Part shown: in pieces, positions 38,797 to 47,450 of the stretch
How positions within the stretch are numbered: position 1 is the stretch's first letter
Layout of the letters: each line of letters opens with the position of its first letter
Source of the DNA: UBA2396 sp038042175
GTDB taxonomy: Bacteria > Planctomycetota > Phycisphaerae > Phycisphaerales > UBA1924
Direction of reading: 5' to 3'
Assembly: GCA_964358855.1 (NCBI GenBank)
Contig: CAYHQQ010000012.1
Coordinates: 1-64,000, forward strand
Length of the DNA stretch: 64,000 bases
The notes under the pieces: generated by a model
What the model saw: only the letters and a program-made list of their open reading frames with translations
Databases searched by the model: none
What the model was told of the DNA's origin: nothing
Made by a program: the position numbers and the translations under genes

Positions 38797-39567
38797 ATGC
38801 CCGTCCAAATCCCCGAGCCAGTCCGACCGCACCCGTACCTCACCCAGCACTACCGCGACGGGGGCGAGAAGCGGGCGTGGCTCCAGTCCATCTTCGACGA
38901 CACCGCGCACGACTACGACCGGGTCGAGCGGTGGCTCGCGCTGGGGAGCGGCCGGTGGTACCGAAGACAGGCCCTCAAACGCGCCGGCCTGGGTGCGGGC
39001 ATGATCGTCGCTGACGTCGCGTGCGGCACCGGGCTGGTTGCACGCGAAGCGGTCGGGATCGTCGGCCAGGGCGGACGCGTCGTGGGGATCGATCCGAGCC
39101 CCGGCATGCTCAAGCACGCCCGCGACGCGGTCAACATCGAGGTGCGCAGCGGGCGAGCCGAGGCGATCCCCGAGGCGAGCGACACGTTCGACTTTCTCTC
39201 GATGGGCTACGCGCTGCGTCACGTCGACGATCTGGGCTCGGCGTTCAACGAGTTCGGGCGCGTCCTCAAGCCCGGCGGCCGCGTGTGCATCCTTGAGATC
39301 ACGTCGCCGGACTCGCGGGCCGGACGCTTGCTCATGGCGTCGTACATGCGCGTGATCTCGGGCATCTGCTGCCGGATCGGTGGGCGATCCAAGCGTACCC
39401 GGGAACTCTGGCAGTATTACTGGGACACGATCGACCAGTGCGTGCGCCCCGAGGCGGTGATGGGCGCCCTGGCGGCCGCGGGCTTCACCGACGTGCGGCG
39501 GGTTGTGCCCCTGGGCATGTTCTCGGAGTACACGGCCACGAAGCCGCTCGCAAGCCCATTGGCGTGA
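38797..39567 (+). CDS. UbiE-like class I SAM-dependent methyltransferase
   Basis: Methyltransferase of 256 aa. SAM-binding motif VADVACGTG, acidic loop GIDPSPGML, and UbiE-like NEFGRVLKPGGR and CILEITSP segments. The sequence QYYWDTIDQCV also follows the UbiE plan. ATG at 38797 is preferred; the frame runs open 27 codons upstream. Divergent from the ACP operon. It could methylate the aryl head group of the polyene, as cluster methyltransferases do, or be a menaquinone/ubiquinone enzyme; context favours the former. Confidence 0.8.
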   Translation: MPVQIPEPVRPHPYLTQHYRDGGEKRAWLQSIFDDTAHDYDRVERWLALGSGRWYRRQALKRAGLGAGMIVADVACGTGLVAREAVGIVGQGGRVVGIDPSPGMLKHARDAVNIEVRSGRAEAIPEASDTFDFLSMGYALRHVDDLGSAFNEFGRVLKPGGRVCILEITSPDSRAGRLLMASYMRVISGICCRIGGRSKRTRELWQYYWDTIDQCVRPEAVMGALAAAGFTDVRRVVPLGMFSEYTATKPLASPLA

Positions 39568-39622
39568 GCGCGCGGGACAAACCCAGGCTCTGGCCCGGAT
39601 TGGTGCGGCTCAACGAATCATT

Positions 39623-39638
39623 CGGCGCGACCGCGCCG
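39623..39638. terminator. Short GC-rich stem-loop between convergent genes
   Basis: CGGCGC (39623-39628), four-base loop, GCGCCG (39633-39638), between the methyltransferase and the HTH gene. No U-tract; weak candidate. Confidence 0.25.
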
Positions 39639-39661
39639 CTCTTGCGGGGCGTTGCGGGCGA

Positions 39662-40225
39662 TCAGGCTGGCCTGCCCAATCCCGATCCCGCCGAAGGATC
39701 GTGGCGCGGGGGAACGCGCGAGGTGCGGCTTGCTTTCTCCGCCTCCAGAATCGCCAGGCGGGCGAGTTGCTCCTCGACGCAGCTGAGCCGCTGAGCGACG
39801 GCCTGGTAGAGCTCGCCGGGGGATGCCTCCTGCAGGGCGTATTTCCTCAGCTCCTCCCGTTTCTGCGGGCCTTTCCCCGTCAGGAGCCACTCGCCGCTGA
39901 TGGCGAACTTCTCGCAGATGCGAACGAGCAGCTCGACCGACGGCTTCTGATCGGCGTACATCCGCCGCAGAGTTTCACGATTGATTCGAAGTGTGGTGCC
40001 AAGTTTGTGCATAGAGCTCCCTTCCAGGTGTGGCAAAAGAACGGCAGACACCCTTTCGGCGATCTGCAACCGCTGGTCGTACGAGTCGCCGCCGACTCCC
40101 ACGCCATCGTCATCCCCATTCCCACCCCCATTCCCACCCCCATTCCCACCCCCGGTGGCATCGCCGGGCGAATCCCCCATGCCGACCAGTCCGCGAATTC
40201 CGCTGTGCTTGCTGGTGTGATTCAT
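39662..40225 (-). CDS. HTH protein resembling phage CI-type repressors
   Basis: Protein of 187 aa. Residues 1-50 are a flexible Gly/Asn/Asp-rich tail with a GGGN repeat. A helix-turn-helix of the XRE/CI type follows (LGTTLRINRETLRRMYADQ, about 75-93) and ends in the phage-repressor-like GEWLLTGKGP. A coiled-coil-like C-terminus carries QRLSCVEEQLARLAILEAEKA. Start overlaps the upstream gene's stop by 4 bp. Its DNA target is unknown; the divergent ECF sigma gene is an obvious candidate. Confidence 0.7.
   Translation of the reverse strand: MNHTSKHSGIRGLVGMGDSPGDATGGGNGGGNGGGNGDDDGVGVGGDSYDQRLQIAERVSAVLLPHLEGSSMHKLGTTLRINRETLRRMYADQKPSVELLVRICEKFAISGEWLLTGKGPQKREELRKYALQEASPGELYQAVAQRLSCVEEQLARLAILEAEKASRTSRVPPRHDPSAGSGLGRPA
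40114..40153. repeat. 12-bp tandem repeat, about 3.3 copies
   Basis: Unit CCCATTCCCACC repeated at exact 12-bp spacing. It lies in frame in the HTH gene and encodes (GGGN)n on the minus strand, so copy-number change would lengthen or shorten the N-terminal tail without a frameshift. Confidence 0.85.
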
Positions 40226-40635
40226 GGGTCGAGCTCCGCCAGGATGGAGGTGAGGGAGTTGGTGAACGCGAGATTGAGTTCAGTGGGCAGCACGCCGGGG
40301 TCCGTTGCGGCAAGGTATTGCAATTGCAGTACTTGCGACTTGGCCCAGAGTCGCTCGGTCGCGCTGAGGTTGCTCTTGACTCCCACGGCGGCGTAGGTGT
40401 CGACCCACAGTTGGACCGCCCCGATGGCGGTGTCGGTCGAACGCCCGGTGCTGCAGTTCATGATGAGGCACATGATTTGGAGGTAGCTCAAAACGTCCTC
40501 CGTCCAGACCTGCTCATCTTCTCCAGGAGCGGGTGGGATCCAGAAACTTGAGCTCGTGCGGGATACGGTAGGGTCTCTGGGTGGGGACCCGACAACGGCC
40601 GCAGCCGATGACAAAACCAACAATGAAAGCAGCAT
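40222..40635 (-). CDS. Small exported protein of unknown function
   Basis: Protein of 137 aa opening with a signal-like hydrophobic stretch (LLSLLVLSSAAAVVG) and no recognised domain. The mature part is mainly helical with two Cys in MCLIMNCST. It is translationally coupled to the HTH gene (4-bp overlap) and divergent from the ECF sigma/kinase pair, so the four genes may form one regulatory module. Confidence 0.6.
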   Translation of the reverse strand: MLLSLLVLSSAAAVVGSPPRDPTVSRTSSSFWIPPAPGEDEQVWTEDVLSYLQIMCLIMNCSTGRSTDTAIGAVQLWVDTYAAVGVKSNLSATERLWAKSQVLQLQYLAATDPGVLPTELNLAFTNSLTSILAELDP

Positions 40636-40748
40636 GGACAGTCTCCGGAATGGCCTGGCCCGATCGCGTTTGAAGAACTCAGGCAGAGCAGGCGCTGACC
40701 CGGAGCATTTCGTTAGTGTCCTGTGGCAAAAGAGTGTCTAATACACGT

Positions 40749-41378
40749 ATGGACTCCTCCTCATTTCCCCAAACCTCCCGCGACCAGTCCGGTATGGGTG
40801 GGTACCGACCGACCGAGCCGTCGGCGGAAGTTCTTCTCGGGCGAGTTCGTGAGGGGGACCGCAACGCGGCGGGTGCCCTCTTTGAGCGTTATCGCCCGCT
40901 CATCCGCCAGCGCTGCCGGGCCAAGATCCGTCCGAGTCTCCGCGGCGTCACGGACTCAGAGGACCTCTGGTCTACCGTCGCCAGGCGCTTCGACGCGATG
41001 ATGGCCGGAGGCGGACCCTCGGTCGAATCCGAGCGGGCGTTCTGGGTGCTTGTGGGAACGCTGATCGAGCACGCGGTTGTCGACCGCGTGCGAGTGCTTC
41101 GTCGTTTGGAGCGTGTCAATTCGGAGGACGAGCCCTTCGCGGCAACGCTGCGTGAACGTCTGGAACGACGCGAGACGTCGCACGAGAGCGAGGTTCTTGA
41201 CGAGGCCTTTCGATTCCTGACTCAGCCCGTCGATCGCGACATCCTGACGCTCTGGCTCTTCGAGCACTCCCACAAGGAGATCGCTCAGGCTGTTGGGATG
41301 ACCGAAGTGGGCGTCCGAGTGCGGTGGCACAAGATCAGAGGACTTTTGCGCGACCATCTTGAAGGGGAGCTGACATGA
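40749..41378 (+). CDS. ECF-type RNA polymerase sigma factor
   Basis: Sigma-70-family factor of 209 aa. Region 2 covers about 30-100 (AGALFERYRPLI... DLWSTVARRF) and region 4 about 150-205, with the HTH HKEIAQAVGMTEVGVRVRWHKIR. ATG at 40749; the frame opens 33 bp upstream. It overlaps the following Ser/Thr kinase gene by 4 bp, the usual planctomycete arrangement in which sigma activity is thought to be governed by the partner kinase. Confidence 0.85.
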   Translation: MDSSSFPQTSRDQSGMGGYRPTEPSAEVLLGRVREGDRNAAGALFERYRPLIRQRCRAKIRPSLRGVTDSEDLWSTVARRFDAMMAGGGPSVESERAFWVLVGTLIEHAVVDRVRVLRRLERVNSEDEPFAATLRERLERRETSHESEVLDEAFRFLTQPVDRDILTLWLFEHSHKEIAQAVGMTEVGVRVRWHKIRGLLRDHLEGELT

Positions 41379-43513
41379 AACTCGTCGAAGGTTGTGTCGC
41401 AGAACGCTTGTCGCAGTGGAATCGCAGATCATCCGACGCCCGCTTTGGCGACTTTGTTGGCGAGTGCGCGGCAGGCGATTGGGACGAGGACGCCTGGGCC
41501 GACCTCATCCGCGCCGACGTGCAGCAGAGACTGCTCATCGGCCTGCCGGTCACGCTTGGCGAGTACGTGGAACTTCCGGAGATCGCAGGATCCACGGTGC
41601 TCGTCGATACCGCCATCAGCGCCGTGCTCCAGGCCCTTCTCGCCCGAGGCAAGACTCGTACGGCGGCACTCGCCGCGATTCGCGCCGAGAACCCGACATG
41701 GGCGAACGCCATCACGACCGCAGAAGTCCTCAGCAGCCTGCTTGGGTCAGGCGTCGAGCCCGTTCGCGTCGAGACCAAGCTGCCTCGGCGAATGGGCCCA
41801 CCGGGGGCCGACGGGCAACCTCGATACGAGCTCACCCACCGGATTGGTTCGGGAAGCCACGCAACCGTGTATCGCGCTCTGGACCACGATCTGGGCACCG
41901 ATGAGCGCCCGGCCTGGGTGGCCGTCAAGCTCGTCGGAGGCCAGCGCGACCAGAACCAACTGCGGCGACTTCTCGCGGAGGCCGAACGCGCGCGCCAAGT
42001 GACCCACCCCGGTGTGATCCCGATTTACGACGCCGGATGCACTCCCGAGGCAGACGTTTACATTGTCTCTCCGGTCTTCGATGGGCGGACTCTCGCGGAA
42101 ATGGTGGAACAACGTGGCGAACGCGGAAGCGGCTGGCTGAGAGTTCTGGTCACCTCCATCCATGACGCCTGCGACGGCCTGCAGGCGGTGCACAACGCCG
42201 GCCTGCTGCACTGCGACATCAAGCCCACGAACATCCTGATGGACCAGGAACGACGCACTCGAATCGCCGACTTTGGAATGTCGGTGTGGACCCGGCACGA
42301 CGAGTCGCAAGAGGGCGCCCAGACCACCGCGGCCGCGGGAGGCACGTTGGGATTCATGGCGCCCGAACAGTGGGCGCAGTCGCGAGGGTGGAGGCGACCG
42401 GCCGTTGACACCTACGCGATGGGAGCAACCTTGCTCTGGTGCCTGACGGGCCAGACTCCGCACGGAAAGGATCGTGCCGAGGCCGAACGGGCTCTCACCG
42501 CTGCCGGTGCACACGCAATGATGCTCCAATCGCGCATTGTGCACGTTCGCGACCCCGAGCTGCGGCGCATTGTGAGTCACGCCCTCGCCTTTGATCCCTT
42601 CGAGCGTTACCAGACCCCCGCCGCTCTCGCGGCAGATCTTCGAGCCTGGCTGGCGGGCGAGCCCGTCGAATGGATGCACCTTGGACTCGCTCGGCGCTTC
42701 TCGCTTTGGCGAAAGAGATCTCCCGCGCAGGTCGTCGCGCTTGGCGCGTTGGTGCTCGCCACCGCCGCGATCCCTGTCTCTATTCTGTGGGCACAGTCGC
42801 GTGTGAACGCGGCCGAGATTCGCAACGCCACGGATCGGGCCGACGCCGCCGATCAAAGGTTCGAGTTGGGTCAGAAAATGTTCAGTTCTTCCATGAAGAC
42901 CTTTGCCGCCAATCGTGACGAGAAATGGAAGGACGGCAGCATGCCATCGTTCCTCATTCTCGAGACGATCCACGGCCCCAAGTTCTTTGACCAGTCCGGC
43001 CTGCTCAAAGGCCTTTGGGACAATCGCATCGAAGAGGCTCGCCGGCTTGAAGAAGCGTCCCCATTCAACAGCATCGAATACCTCAACTGGCGGCTGCTCG
43101 AGGGTACCTGGTTGTTGCAGAGCGAGCAGTTCGGGGAAGCGCTGACTGTGCTCAACGGAGCAAACGAGGGCTGGCGAAGCATCTGCACGCCCGATGACCC
43201 ATGGCTCCTCGACGCCGAGGCACTTCGCAGCTCCGCACTCGTCTTGGCCGTCTCAAAGGAGATGGAGCGAGCGACCCTCGCCCACGAGCCGCCACGTGAG
43301 CCCACCATGCCCTCGGGCGGTTGGCCCGACATGGCCACGATAGAGGGCTCGCTGCAGCGCGTGCTCAATGATCCAAGGCCGACACGTCGTTTGTATTATT
43401 TGGCCAAGTGGGCGAGCGAGGCCCTCAACGAGCGCCCCGCCGAAGGCCAGCTCGAGAGCACCCGGGCGTACCTCAAGCGCATGGTCGTCCAGCCCGCCAA
43501 GTCCCAGCGTTGA
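41375..43513 (+). CDS. Transmembrane Ser/Thr protein kinase paired with ECF sigma factor
   Basis: Kinase of 712 aa. Residues 1-145 form an N-terminal region of unknown fold. The kinase domain (about 151-420) has IGSGSHATVY, ATP lysine K185, the catalytic loop HCDIKPTN (279-286, HRD changed to HCD) and DFG at 299-301. A TM helix lies at about 460-480, followed by an extracytoplasmic region of about 230 residues with helical repeats. Loss of the HRD arginine marks RD-versus-non-RD difference: such kinases often do not need activation-loop phosphorylation. Coupled to the ECF sigma gene by ATGA. Confidence 0.87.
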   Translation: MKLVEGCVAERLSQWNRRSSDARFGDFVGECAAGDWDEDAWADLIRADVQQRLLIGLPVTLGEYVELPEIAGSTVLVDTAISAVLQALLARGKTRTAALAAIRAENPTWANAITTAEVLSSLLGSGVEPVRVETKLPRRMGPPGADGQPRYELTHRIGSGSHATVYRALDHDLGTDERPAWVAVKLVGGQRDQNQLRRLLAEAERARQVTHPGVIPIYDAGCTPEADVYIVSPVFDGRTLAEMVEQRGERGSGWLRVLVTSIHDACDGLQAVHNAGLLHCDIKPTNILMDQERRTRIADFGMSVWTRHDESQEGAQTTAAAGGTLGFMAPEQWAQSRGWRRPAVDTYAMGATLLWCLTGQTPHGKDRAEAERALTAAGAHAMMLQSRIVHVRDPELRRIVSHALAFDPFERYQTPAALAADLRAWLAGEPVEWMHLGLARRFSLWRKRSPAQVVALGALVLATAAIPVSILWAQSRVNAAEIRNATDRADAADQRFELGQKMFSSSMKTFAANRDEKWKDGSMPSFLILETIHGPKFFDQSGLLKGLWDNRIEEARRLEEASPFNSIEYLNWRLLEGTWLLQSEQFGEALTVLNGANEGWRSICTPDDPWLLDAEALRSSALVLAVSKEMERATLAHEPPREPTMPSGGWPDMATIEGSLQRVLNDPRPTRRLYYLAKWASEALNERPAEGQLESTRAYLKRMVVQPAKSQR

Positions 43514-43577
43514 ATGATCGCCCGCCTATGGGCGAGACCGTCAACGCGATTGCCGCAGTACACGCCAAAACCGAGCA

Positions 43578-43611
43578 CAACGAGGATCGCCCTCAGGAGC
43601 GATCCTCGTTG
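43578..43611. terminator. Strong bidirectional terminator hairpin
   Basis: Perfect 13-bp arms (43578-43590 and 43599-43611, CAACGAGGATCGC and its complement) with an 8-base loop, between the convergent kinase and peptidase genes. TTT follows on the plus side, and TTTT a few bases beyond the stem on the minus side. Confidence 0.8.
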
Positions 43612-43642
43612 AACTTTCATCCCTTGTCCCGGCGCTGCGGGT

Positions 43643-45808
43643 CTATCGTGGCGTCGTCGCGGGCGCCGGAGTTGCCGCCGGTGCTCCCGGTGCCGCCGGC
43701 TGACCCGGTGCACCGGTGCCCCGCCTGCCCGCACCACCGCCACCACCGCCGCCTCGCCCGCCTCGCTGCGGCCACTCCTCGTCGGTCGGGCGCGGGAGCA
43801 TCGTCGGGGCGCACGCCAGGTTGTACGCCGTCACCGCGGCGCACGTCGCGGACTGTTGCAGATACTCGGGAATGGCCATGTCGAGCTTGTCGTGCTGCGT
43901 GTGGTGCTGGTGGTTGTAGTCCGAGCGACCCACCTCATCCCAGAAGAACCCCGACACCTTCTCTCGCATGAACGAGTTGTGATCGCTTCCCTGCACCTGC
44001 GTGAAGGTCTTCTCCGCGTGGATGTTGACGTCCATGAACTTCTTGTCGACCTGGCTGTAGAAGTGGCCGTTCACCGGCGCCGTCGCCGCCGCGAGGTAGG
44101 AGACCTGCGACGCCACGCAGGGCAGGCCGCCCTCCCAGTTCGTGCCGCCGTCGTCGACGAGCACGGCCGAGATCTTGTCGAGCTGCCCGTTCTCCTTGAG
44201 GTACTTCACGTAAGGGACCGAGCCAAGGAGCCCCTGTTCCTCGCCGGTCCAGAGGATGAATCGGATGGTCCGCTTGGGCTTGGCGCCGACGGCGGCGAGG
44301 ATGCGTGCGGCCTCGAGCGTGACGGCACTTCCGGTCCCGTTGTCGGTGGTTCCCTGGCTTCCCGGGCCGTTCCACGAGTCAAGGTGACCCGAGACGATGA
44401 TGACCTCGTCGGGCAGTTCGGTGCCCTTGATCTCGGCGATGGTGTCGTACACGGGGATCGGCCCCTTGATGAACGTGTTTTTGAGGTCAAACTCCGCCTC
44501 CATGGGCGTGCCGTCGGCCATCGACGAGTTGATGAAGTCGTAGTCGGACCGGCGGACGGTGACGAACACGTCGGGATTGAGGTTGTCCAGATCGAGCTTG
44601 TCCCAGCCCGGTGCGCCGCCGGTGAGCACCAGCTCGCCGCTCGCGGACAAGACCCAACCGGCCGGCTGGAGGGCCAGCACGCGCTCCTCCATCGTCGGGC
44701 CCTTCCTGGGAGCTTCGGCGACGACCTTATTCGCGTTGTAGGAGATCGTTCCGGCGTTGTCGGGAAGAACGGTCTTGCCGCTGATGGTGTCGCCTTCGAG
44801 CTTGAGGGTGTACTCACGATCGCCGCGCTGGGACTCGGTCTTGAACTTGAGCTCGTGCGTTTCGGGGTTGTACGTTCCGTTCTGCATCTCGCTCACGCGG
44901 AAGCCGCCCAGGGAGATCGAGCCGGTGACGGCCTTGGGGTCGGTGAGCTTGACATCGAGCGTGAAGGGCATGCCGTCGGGCGCCTGCGCGCTGGTGAGCG
45001 TCCCCTCGTAATGCGTGAGGTCCTTGTCGACCTGCGGCGCCGCGTTGTCCGCGACCTTGCCGGTCTTCCACTGCTTGCGGATTTCGGAGAAGAGTTGCAG
45101 CCGGGCGGACGCCCCGCCCACCACGCCGCGGCGTCCGGGCTGCGTCGGCTTGACGAGAATCCAGGCGCCCTTGATCTTCTCCTTGGCCGCATCAAACTCC
45201 TTGTCGGTCTCGGGCATCTTGACGACCGGGGCGCGGACGGGGCCGTTTGTTCCCGACGCCCAGCAGAGCGTGGTGAACTCCATCTCGCGCACGGTGCGGT
45301 ACTCGGGCGTCTCGCTTCCGGGGTTGCGGAGCGCGACGACCTTGGCCGTCGAAGGTCCGCGATCAAACCGAACCGGAATCTGACTCCATTGCCAGAGCCC
45401 GCGCAGGTCGGCATCGCCCGAGGTCTGTCCGCTTGCGCCTCCGAAGGGCGGGATCGAGAGGCCCCACTTCTCGAACTGATCGCGCGCCCACTTGTTGGCC
45501 GTCTCCGTCGCGGTTGACCCCGTGAGCCGGGCCCCGATCGTGTTGGAGATATAGGTGATGTGATCCATCACGCGGTTGTTGTTCTTGCCTTCGGCGATGA
45601 TTTTCGCGACGATCGCCGGATCGCCCATGCGGATGTCGGGAATCGGCGCGTGCTTGCCGTCGATCACCGCGTACGTCCCGGGCTTGTCAACGCCCGGCTG
45701 AACGCCGAGCACGCCCGGCGTAGCCACGACGAGTCCGGCCATCGCGACCAGCGCGAGTGCGGACCATGAAACGCGTCGTGCGGTGGCAGAATGACTTGGT
45801 GACGGCAT
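43643..45808 (-). CDS. Secreted M28-family zinc aminopeptidase/carboxypeptidase Q-like
   Basis: Exported metallopeptidase of 721 aa. A signal peptide (RRVSWSALALVAMAGLVVA) is followed by a PA-type inserted region, then the M28 catalytic core: zinc ligands in SGHLDSW, bridging Asp in TTDNGTGSA, the catalytic EE in WTGEEQG, and a late His in HHTQHD. The last 45 residues are a Gly- then Pro/Ala-rich tail without predicted fold. ATG at 45808 has GAGGAG upstream. Probably trims extracellular peptides. An extra inserted segment around residues 240-330 makes it longer than typical members. Confidence 0.87.
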   Translation of the reverse strand: MPSPSHSATARRVSWSALALVAMAGLVVATPGVLGVQPGVDKPGTYAVIDGKHAPIPDIRMGDPAIVAKIIAEGKNNNRVMDHITYISNTIGARLTGSTATETANKWARDQFEKWGLSIPPFGGASGQTSGDADLRGLWQWSQIPVRFDRGPSTAKVVALRNPGSETPEYRTVREMEFTTLCWASGTNGPVRAPVVKMPETDKEFDAAKEKIKGAWILVKPTQPGRRGVVGGASARLQLFSEIRKQWKTGKVADNAAPQVDKDLTHYEGTLTSAQAPDGMPFTLDVKLTDPKAVTGSISLGGFRVSEMQNGTYNPETHELKFKTESQRGDREYTLKLEGDTISGKTVLPDNAGTISYNANKVVAEAPRKGPTMEERVLALQPAGWVLSASGELVLTGGAPGWDKLDLDNLNPDVFVTVRRSDYDFINSSMADGTPMEAEFDLKNTFIKGPIPVYDTIAEIKGTELPDEVIIVSGHLDSWNGPGSQGTTDNGTGSAVTLEAARILAAVGAKPKRTIRFILWTGEEQGLLGSVPYVKYLKENGQLDKISAVLVDDGGTNWEGGLPCVASQVSYLAAATAPVNGHFYSQVDKKFMDVNIHAEKTFTQVQGSDHNSFMREKVSGFFWDEVGRSDYNHQHHTQHDKLDMAIPEYLQQSATCAAVTAYNLACAPTMLPRPTDEEWPQRGGRGGGGGGGAGRRGTGAPGQPAAPGAPAATPAPATTPR

Positions 45809-45979
45809 CGGAATCTCCTCAAGCGAGTGGACAAGGGGTGAAGCACGGATCATACAGGAATTCGGCCTCCGCCACGAACTCATCGCCGCTGTTGCGATCG
45901 GCGTCGCTACAACCCACCCGCGTGTCCTGAGACCTTGCCCGGGGAGTTTGCACTTTGATCGGGGTCTATCCCTGGCGGT

Positions 45980-47329
45980 TCAGCCTTCGAACACCTCGTC
46001 GGTGATCAAGAGGCCTCGGTCGATGATCTCAAACGCCTCGCCCATCTGCGCTTCGTTGATGCACAGCGGCGGGTTGCACATCACGCCGCTCCCCTGGATC
46101 AGCGTGAAAAGCCCGTTCTCCCTGAAGAACTTGCCCAGCTTGGGCATCGCCGGGTGGCTCTGGTTGAAGGGGACGAGAAGCTCGTTCCTGGAGTTCTTCC
46201 GCAGCTCGATGAGCCCGAAGAGGCCGATGTTGCGATGTTCACGGATCGAGCGGTGTTTGCCGGCAAGACGCGCCATGTGCCCGCGCATCACCTCGCCCAT
46301 CCGGGCCGCGTTCTCCACCATCTTCTCGTCGATCAACACCTCGACCGCCGCCAGGGCCGCCGCCAGGCACATCGGGTGGGCGTTGTACGTCAGCCCGCCC
46401 CAGAAGACGTTCTCGCGGAAGTGGTTTGCGATCGGGTCGCTCACCGCCATCACGCCCAGGGGCATGTACGAGCTGGTCAGTCCCTTGGCCATCGTCACGA
46501 TGTCGGGCACAATCCCGGCGTCGGTCGGCGTCGCCGAGTGCTGGAACGCAAAGAGCTTGCCCGTGCGACCCCACCCGCACATCACCTCGTCGCAGATCAG
46601 CAGGATGCCATGCTTCTGGAGCAGGGCCTTGAGCCCGCGCAGATACCCGGCTGGCGGCGGCAGAATGCCGTTTGTCCCCGTCACCGTCTCGATGATCATG
46701 GCCGCGATGTTCTTGGGGCCCTCATACTGGATCGTCTCCTCCAGGTACCGCAGGTTGTTCTCGGTCATCTCGGCGTCGGTCGTGCCGAACGAGTAGTTGT
46801 AAGGCCTGGGATCCATCACCCGCACGATCCCGCTCATCCCCGGCTCGTTGGGCCAGCGCCGGGGATCGCCCGTGAGCGACATCGCCCCGTGCGTCGCCCC
46901 GTGGTAGCTGCGATACCGCGCGATGATCTTGTGACGCCCTGTGAAGAGCCTCGCGGCCTTGATCGCGTTCTCGTTGGCCTCTGCCCCGCCCAGCGTGTAG
47001 AAGAACGTGTTCAGATCGCCGGGGACAAGCTCCGCCAGTCGCTTGGACAGTCTCGCCCGCACCTCTGTCGCCATGCCCGGGTACGCGTAGAGAAGTGTGG
47101 CCGCCTGGTCCTGGATCGCCTTGATCACGCGCGGATGGGCGTGGCCGATGTTCACGCTCATGAGCTGGCTGTTGAAGTCGATCCACCGGGTTCCCTCGGG
47201 CGAGTACAGGTAGATTCCTTGGGCCCGTGCGATCGCCATCGGGTCGACCTTGCCGGTGGCCGACCATGAGAAGAGGCTGTGCTTGAGACACAGATCGGTC
47301 ATTTCCTTGGAAGACATGGGCGTGGGCAT
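45980..47329 (-). CDS. Class III aminotransferase, candidate beta-alanine:pyruvate transaminase
   Basis: PLP enzyme of 449 aa. Motifs: LGGAEANENAIK (cofactor phosphate binding), SYHGATHGAMSLTGDPR, ICDEVMCGWGRTG (Asp to the pyridine N) and K282 in TMAKGLTSS as Schiff-base lysine. ATG at 47329 with GAGAGGT upstream. The family includes beta-alanine, taurine and GABA transaminases. The reductive pyrimidine pathway 6-13 kb away makes beta-alanine, and no other transaminase is seen, so a beta-alanine role is the best guess. Genes in between are unrelated, so co-regulation is not certain. Confidence 0.85.
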   Translation of the reverse strand: MPTPMSSKEMTDLCLKHSLFSWSATGKVDPMAIARAQGIYLYSPEGTRWIDFNSQLMSVNIGHAHPRVIKAIQDQAATLLYAYPGMATEVRARLSKRLAELVPGDLNTFFYTLGGAEANENAIKAARLFTGRHKIIARYRSYHGATHGAMSLTGDPRRWPNEPGMSGIVRVMDPRPYNYSFGTTDAEMTENNLRYLEETIQYEGPKNIAAMIIETVTGTNGILPPPAGYLRGLKALLQKHGILLICDEVMCGWGRTGKLFAFQHSATPTDAGIVPDIVTMAKGLTSSYMPLGVMAVSDPIANHFRENVFWGGLTYNAHPMCLAAALAAVEVLIDEKMVENAARMGEVMRGHMARLAGKHRSIREHRNIGLFGLIELRKNSRNELLVPFNQSHPAMPKLGKFFRENGLFTLIQGSGVMCNPPLCINEAQMGEAFEIIDRGLLITDEVFEG

Positions 47330-47450
47330 GGTCGGGACCTCTCGCGGACGGTACCAGGTGTGGCGTTCAACGGACACAAGAGTGTAGAGGAAAACCCTCC
47401 AAGCGGCCAAGGCCGGGCCTGCGGGCGCCGCGATTCCACTACAATCCGTC

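Noticed and set aside
23746..39567. Ladderane or housekeeping fatty acid cluster
   Set aside because: No radical SAM, desaturase or FabD/FabH genes; chorismatase, ligase, LolA-like and MMPL genes fit aryl polyene clusters better.
40114..40153. CRISPR-like repeats
   Set aside because: Units of 12 bp without spacers; simple tandem repeat in a coding region.
39662..40225. Prophage remnant, from the CI-like GEWLLTGKGP motif
   Set aside because: No integrase, structural or lysis genes and no att-like repeats nearby; single repressor-like protein only.
43856..45517. 553-residue plus-strand frame opposite the M28 peptidase
   Set aside because: Shadow of a gene with intact zinc ligands and signal peptide.
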